Positions 58,651 through 64,000 of a DNA stretch of 64,000 nt are shown here, piece by piece. The notes beneath the pieces are model-generated. The model was given only the letters and a program-made list of their open reading frames with translations, did no database searches and had not been told where the DNA came from. A program made the position numbers and the translations under genes. Position 1 is the first letter of the stretch. Each line of letters opens with the position of its first letter. Source of the DNA: Hoplostethus atlanticus (lineage: Eukaryota > Chordata > Actinopteri > Trachichthyiformes > Trachichthyidae); assembly GCA_034670405.1 (NCBI GenBank), contig JAXDDX010000063.1, positions 564,501 to 628,500 of the forward strand, in the 5' to 3' direction.

Positions 58651-59656
58651 GGCCGAATCCCATTTCTCATTTTCACCCCTACGACTCGTTTTCGAGTGCC
58701 TCTTGCCCTTCGGCTTGGCCCTCGGAACAGAGTTACAAGGGGTAGTGGTTAAAATCTCTCTATGAAATGGGACAACCCTTCAAGACCCTGATACGTCATC
58801 GATGACGTTTACGTAAACAGACGCTACAAGTTTGTTATCGGACATTACTATGGCAATAATGGTATTATCACAGTGACATTTGCCATTCATCTGATGGCGA
58901 TAGAAAAGCATGGACGCTCGCGATTCGTTCACAACTTATACGTTTCACGCTACCAATCGATCAAACAAGTCATCAAATAAAAAAGACCACTGCTTCATTA
59001 CCGGGCCACTTTATGACAGAATATTGTTAGCGGTGCTCTGTAGCTAGCAAGCCGTGCTCCTAACGTTACCCTGCCAGTCTGCACTGATATTAGAGGAGCC
59101 GTAACAAGTGCAGCAACTTCGCTGCTGGACTTTAGTTATATTTCGGGCATCATATGCCATCAAAGGGGGGAAATGCGACATGGAAATATGTCAAAATGCG
59201 GGACTGTCATGCACAAATCAGCCTAAAAACAATGTTGTAACGTTAACTGGCGAGGTAGAGACATCGGCATACTAGCGATTTTTTGTTATGCTTGTTATAA
59301 AGAAAAGGTCTATAATACATTGAAACGACATTAAACTAAGATAATACGACGGTTAGAATATTTTTTAAATCTTTATTAATGAAGAAAATATTACATTTGT
59401 GGTTCACTTTGGATGGTAGTGTAGCGTTCGCCATGATCTTCCAGTTGATTCGCAGGTCATTCTGGGAGACTTCTCCTAACCCTCGGTTTGTAGTGTGCCC
59501 CTGAAAAATCTCCGTTTGGAGGGCCATGTAGCCCTAACACTTCGCCCTACCTCTCGATCCCAACAAGAATCGGGACACCCTACCCCTACACGTGAACACG
59601 CAAAACGGAGGGGAAGGGCTAAGGGGTAGGGCCAAGGGGTGAATTGGGATTAGGCC
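58651..59656. mobile_element. 1-kb nonautonomous transposon, copy C
   Basis: The termini are GGCCGAATCCCATTTCT at 58651 and GAATTGGGATTAGGCC ending at 59656. The flanks are CAACTCAA and CAACTCTC, six of eight bases the same, suggesting an aged 8-bp target duplication. The minus-strand 63-codon frame at 59336-59527 differs from that of copy B at only four residues. Confidence 0.82.
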
Positions 59657-60225
59657 CAACTCTCTCCTGGATCCAAGCTAAGCCTCACCCCCACCCTCCC
59701 CCCAGTCTGCCGCAACAACCAATCAGTCAATGCGATCTACTTTATTAAGTTTGCTTTCTAGCATTTGCTTGTATGTCTCACTATAGGATTCATCCCCCTA
59801 CGTATTCCTCAGTAGCAATATTTCATTAATCCAGCCCTGATTGGCTTGCAGTCTGCATAAGAAAGGATCCATAAAATATGTTTGGGTTGTCACATCGTCA
59901 ACCAGTCATTCATTGATCTCTTCTTGCTTCACTCAGCAACATTACTCTTGCTAGTTCACCTGTCCATAGCTTGGAGCGACCACACTCTGTCACTAGATTT
60001 CTCAGTTTGGTACTGCCTTGTCGTCATCATAGACCAGGACCCTGTCAAATGCCTAATTGAGTGGTGGAGAGTGAGGGAAGAAGAGGGTGTGTCTGTAAAA
60101 GTGGGAGGTGGATATTAGCCTAGCCTACTAGTGTTAGTAGGCTAGGCTACTAACACTAACTAGTGTTAGTGAGGACCGACAACTCCTCTATGGTGTCGCA
60201 TATCAACCATCAAGGGGGTTTGTTG
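59657..60225. other. Intergenic with small palindrome
   Basis: A perfect palindrome with 13-base arms (TAGCCTAGCCTAC around an 8-base centre) spans about 60117-60152 and is followed by another CTAACACTAACTAGTGTTAG palindrome. No gene is recognised. Confidence 0.5.
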
Positions 60226-60539
60226 TAGTGATGGCCGATTCGCAAACAAATCGTTCAAAAGAACCGAATCAGTTAAGTGAGTGAGTTGATTCGACTCGCA
60301 GCTGAATTGATTCAGCAGCGGTTATAGCAGCGCCAGAAAAAATTTCATTTAAAAAAATCACCAGTTAATTTATTTAAACAATCACCAGTTAATTTATCAA
60401 ACAACATCTTAAACATTACAAAAACTGTTGTCAATGTATATAGAATGTAATAGATCGCTACATTATTACATTGACCTTTTTCATAATCCAATATGGCTCC
60501 TTGATCCGGTGGGTAAGCGGAAGTAGTCTCTCTCGTTCA

Positions 60540-60915
60540 TCGGACGAGAACCGCTGATCCGACTGAGCGGCTCGCGAACGAGTCGAGAGACTGAGCGGCT
60601 CGCGAATGAGAGAGCAGATGAACGAGAGAGACTGAGCGGCTCGCGAACGAGTCGAGAGAGACTGAGCGGCTCGTGAACGTGAGAGCAGATGAACGAGAGA
60701 GACTGAGTGGCTCGCGAACGAGTCGAGAGAGCAGATGAACGAGAGAGACTGAGCGGCTCGCGAACGAGTCGAGAGAGCAGATGAACGAGAGAGACTGACC
60801 GGCTCGCGAACGAATCGAGAGAGCAGATGAACGAGAGAGCAGATGACTATCGGACTTCTCGGACTCAATCGGACATCTCGCGAACCGAGAGAGCAGATGT
60901 CCGAGATGTCCGAGC
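60540..60915. repeat. 46-bp tandem array (GAGCGGCTCGCGAACGAGTC)
   Basis: Six or seven variant units carry GAGCGGCTCGCGAACGAGTC followed by GAGAGAGCAGATGAACGAGA. Some units lack the second half. The motifs are rich in short palindromes. The long Ser/Arg-rich minus-strand frame across 60458-61027 is a by-product of this array. Confidence 0.85.
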
Positions 60916-61291
60916 GGTTCACGTCTGATGAACGAGAGAGACTACTTCCATGTACCTGCCGGATCAAGGAGCCATATTGGATTGTGAAAAAAGCCAATGT
61001 AATAATGTAGCGATCTATTCTGCACACATTGCCAACAGTTTTTGTTGTTTAAGATGTTGTTTAATAAATTAACTGGTAACTGGGTAAACTATAAGCCATT
61101 TAACATTGGTCAACAAAACTGTCTCTATTAGAAAAAGAAAGTCAAGAGCACACAAAATAAAATTAAATCAATAGCAATACTCTGTGTAAATACTATAAAT
61201 ATTATTATTATCATTAACCTGTGGTCTAGTTGGTGTTTTACAGTTGGTTACACATCTGGTTTGAAAGGGGTGGCGCTCATGTGACTCCATT

Positions 61292-61364
61292 GCTGGTATA
61301 GCTCAGTTAGTAGAGCATCAAACTCTCATGCTGAGGATTATAGGTTCAAACCTCACGTGGGATG
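61292..61364 (+). pseudogene. tRNA-like sequence
   Basis: TATAGCTCAGTTAGTAGAGC (A box) and TAGGTTCAAACCTCACG (B box) are spaced as in a tRNA. The anticodon stem is poorly paired and the loop would again read CTC. A tRNA-derived pseudogene or SINE head is most likely. Confidence 0.5.
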
Positions 61365-61582
61365 GTATGTTTTTGTTGGTGAATCATAATGAATCGATTC
61401 AGAATCGATGCACCTCTATCTGACGGCTCGAAAGAATCGAGTTAGTTAAAAGAGTCGGTCTTCCCATCACTAGTTTGTGGTCGTGTCTGTTACACATGCT
61501 ACCATTAGACTGATTATTTGGAGTAGTGTGCACCTCAAGTCACTGAGGGCAACACATGTACCGGGAGCTCAGAATCTGTGAG

Positions 61583-62110
61583 CAGATCTATGGAAGCAAA
61601 TAAGTGATATTTATATTTGAATTTTTAAACACCACTGAATTCATATAACATTGAAATATTTTACTTTGAAAACCATGAACCTGAATTTATTGTTTTTGAA
61701 TTCACTTCTTAAAAATTCAAATATGACATTTCAAGTTTTGCAATTTCAAAAACTAAATTTCACATTGTTGTTTCCCACGTTCACAAATTCAGATCCAAGT
61801 TTCAGATATTCAAAACCTATATTCAGGTTGCTCAAATTCGAGTGGTCTAATTCAGATCCAAAAATTCAAGTTTCAGATATTCAAAACCTATATTTAGGTT
61901 GCTCAAATTCGAGTGGTCAAATTCAGATCTAAAAATTCAAGTTGAAAAAATTCAGATAGAACATCCGGGCTACCAAAGACAGGCAATCAAATCTGACTGC
62001 AAGTGAATTCAAAACCAATAAATTCAGGTACATGGTTTTCAAAGTAAAATAATTCAGTGGTGTTTAAAAATTCAAATATAAATCTCACTTATTTGCTTCC
62101 ATACAGATCT
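61583..62110. mobile_element. Foldback MITE with repeated centre
   Basis: The left arm (about 61583-61710, beginning GCAGATCTATGGAAGCAAAT) and the right arm (about 61990-62110) are inverted copies. The shared blocks include TTTAAACACCACTGAATT and ACTTTGAAAACCATG. The centre holds two copies of a 68-base unit containing CAGATATTCAAAACCTATAT and GGTTGCTCAAATTCGAGTGG. No protein is encoded. Confidence 0.85.
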
Positions 62111-63854
62111 GCTATCCAGTGGAAACTCACTGTATGGGGAGTGGAGACTTCACCTCGAAGTGCTGGGTGCAGTACGGTCAGGTAGAAGTGGTTTGCAGAG
62201 ACAGAATACGACCGAGAGGCACCATTGGGGATGGATGTGCTGGGATATGAGTGGCCGCGCGGCTCCTTTATGCGTTCCCGCTGTTGGCCCTAATGTCCCC
62301 CACTCTGGCAGAGTGGGTTATGATCACTACTAGTGGCTCCTCACTGGCCAGCGAAGCCTTTGTTGGAAGAGATAAAACAGATCCTGTGTAACCAGCTGTG
62401 GCAGCTGCTGTTATGCTGAGATCTGCTGTCCCAAGCACGGGAAGTTGGGGGGGGGGGAGATCTTTCATCCCCACCTAGGGAGGCTGGTGCTTTGGGCTGG
62501 GCCAGTGAATAGTTTAATTTGAATTCTGCTGGTCTCCCACAGAATGTCAGAACTATTGAAGTGCCAGGGACTCATCTACCTGGTCTTTACATGATTGTTT
62601 TCGAGGCATGGTGTGCTACTTCTCAGGAAATTCCTTTCCTTTTCAAATGTTATAGGGACAAAATATCAAAAATACGTGGGCAAAGAGTCAAATGTAATTT
62701 CTACTATTAGCCTGCTGTGTGTGGCAGGTGTTTTCTCCCTATAGGCTTCACACACTCTTCACACAATCTTTTCCTCATTTTTTCTTCATCTCTTAAGAAA
62801 TAGGGACGATTTCAATTTTGTATCACTTTGTGATCACCTACATCGGGAATCTTTCCCCTAAAACCCCATTAGAAGCAAGGAGGAGATAACAGAGAGAATA
62901 AACTCTTGAGACTTTATTACATAAATTTGAAGGGCTAACATGTGACATATATAATGGTAATAAGCTCCTACTATATGGATAGGAAAATGCAGCAGTATGT
63001 GCAAACGTGCATGTTTGAGAAGGAGTCATAAAACAGTTGAGTTTTCTTTGAGATCTTTCTCTAATCTCATGGTCTCATATTCAGGAGAGTTAAATGATAC
63101 TTATTTAAGATGATTTGGAGATCTCTTGTTTTGAGTGAGATCAACATGAGCTGATATGTGATTGTTTCACTTGAGTCGAATTTGAGAAAATGCCTTTAGT
63201 CTCATTTTAGTGTTAAAAAGAGCTAATTTGTATGTAGTACAAATAAAAGGTATAGGAGGTGTAAGGTAAGGGACAAGCGGAACAATGACTGATGACTGAC
63301 AAGATATTATGTGGTCAATGTGATACGTTTTAGAGGCCTTCCAAACAATTTTGTGGGAATTTTTGCTTGATCTTCTTTCTCCTTTATAATGCAAACATCT
63401 ACAAAATCCAATATGGAATCTCTTAGGTTTGGCAAGGGTCTCACTTTGCCATATCCAATTGACACCCATAATATTTGGGTATGCGAGTGCAATGGTAGGC
63501 TTGGTGGTCTTTGCAATAGATAAGACAATGTGCTTATTGTATATTGTGGTCCAAGCTTATTGATACAAGACGGAAAAATGTCACTCGTTTTGCATCAAGC
63601 TTTTGATGTTTAACTCACATTTCTCCAAAGAACTGCAGTTATTTGTATACAAATAAAATATGAATTACGCTTTATAAGAAATATCTTCTACACCATAGTT
63701 TTAAAAAGCAACTAACAGCAGTAAGTGATGATTTCTACATCAGATGACTGGTTATTGCTCAGAACAGGTTGAACATTTTAAATTCTGGATAAACAAAGAG
63801 AGCCTGAACCTCTGAATGCATTTGCACAGCTCTGTGAGGATAGACTATACATAT
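62111..63854. other. Intergenic, nothing recognised
   Basis: No gene or repeat family was recognised in this 1.7-kb stretch. A G-run occurs near 62448-62458. Confidence 0.45.
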
Positions 63855-64000
63855 TGTAGCGAAATTTGGTGGACCGGGTTTGTTTTGCTGCCATCACCCT
63901 TGATCAGCTGGCAGGCCCGGCAACAGAGGTCGTACACACCACAGAGATGGAAAATTAACGTCTTTATTTATATGGACAATAATTCATAAGACCGCCGGGG
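63855..64000 (-). mobile_element. Possible LTR, cut by the window end
   Basis: TGTAGCGAAATTTGGTGGAC starts a GC-richer stretch that contains, on the minus strand, AATAAAGACG near 63957-63966. The TG edge and the polyadenylation-like signal near the inferred 3' side resemble the solo LTR at 56639-57143. The other end is outside the window. Confidence 0.3.

Larger units (their letters stand above)
60226..61472. mobile_element. hAT-like nonautonomous element with tandem core
   Basis: The ends TAGTGATGGCC at 60226 and CCCATCACTA at 61472 are inverted, and the flanks GTTTGTTG (60218-60225) and GTTTGTGG (61473-61480) agree at seven of eight bases. Long inverted arms follow: 60420-60530 (with CCAATATGGCTCCTTGATCC) pairs with 60945-61030. 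Between them is the tandem array at 60540-60915. A tRNA-like sequence sits only in the right arm (61292-61364). Confidence 0.78.

Noticed and set aside
60458-61027. 189-codon minus-strand frame rich in Ser and Arg
   Set aside because: It is the translation of the 46-bp tandem array and its inverted flank; it has no motif and no independent coding signal.
60226-61472. The two tRNA-like sequences (52023 and 61292) as functional tRNA genes
   Set aside because: Acceptor and anticodon stems are poorly paired and the anticodon does not fit the body.

Overview
The window is vertebrate DNA, almost certainly from a teleost fish. It has many dinucleotide and trinucleotide microsatellites, interrupted reading frames throughout, splice-like junctions, and a dense mixture of teleost-type transposable elements: L2-clade LINEs, Tc1/mariner, hAT, PIF-Harbinger, piggyBac, solo LTRs, tRNA-related SINEs and MITEs. 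No complete host protein-coding gene is visible. Nearly every meaningful protein similarity belongs to a mobile element. All family assignments are from remembered family features, because no search could be run.

Layout. 0-10 kb: simple repeats, a minus-strand hAT (ZBED-like) remnant, a non-LTR retrotransposon 3' end and one locus of a 21-bp minisatellite family. 10-13 kb: a 5'-truncated L2 copy that runs into a deleted Tc1-like element. 13-23 kb: mostly intergenic, with a CpG-rich candidate first exon and two candidate terminal exons on the minus strand, plus two more L2 fragments. 23-27 kb: a Tc1-like fragment, a second minisatellite locus, a tandem LTR-like unit, and a Tc1 transposon with an L2 copy inside it. 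27.5-31.7 kb: a MITE-like element interrupted by a 2.28-kb LTR-like insertion, carrying a foldback structure that contains a 49-bp copy of a LINE lying 0.7 kb away. 32-37 kb: an old L2, two copies of a 1-kb MITE and SINEs.

37.4-40.6 kb holds the most unusual unit: two convergent intron-containing genes, a minus-strand DDE integrase and a plus-strand protein with an acidic segment and an internal duplication, between inverted arrays of 22-bp subterminal repeats. 44-46 kb carries a decayed Harbinger transposase. 46.6-52.7 kb is an element with GGGG(N)TGTTCCAC termini containing a Myb/SANT exon and a complete piggyBac (TTAA at both ends) whose interior holds a minisatellite, an LTR and tandem modules copied from its own exon-intron-exon region.

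53.1-57.5 kb is a three-level nest: a hAT element with a perfect 8-bp target duplication, containing a Harbinger element flanked by CTG, containing a 505-bp solo LTR flanked by CACGC. 58-64 kb holds a third copy of the 1-kb MITE, a 1.25-kb hAT-like element with a tandem core, a foldback MITE and a possible LTR cut by the window end.

Functionally the window is a record of successive insertions. Most transposase frames are broken, so current activity is unlikely for most elements. The near-identity of the L2 copies and the perfect or near-perfect target duplications point to fairly recent insertion of several of them.
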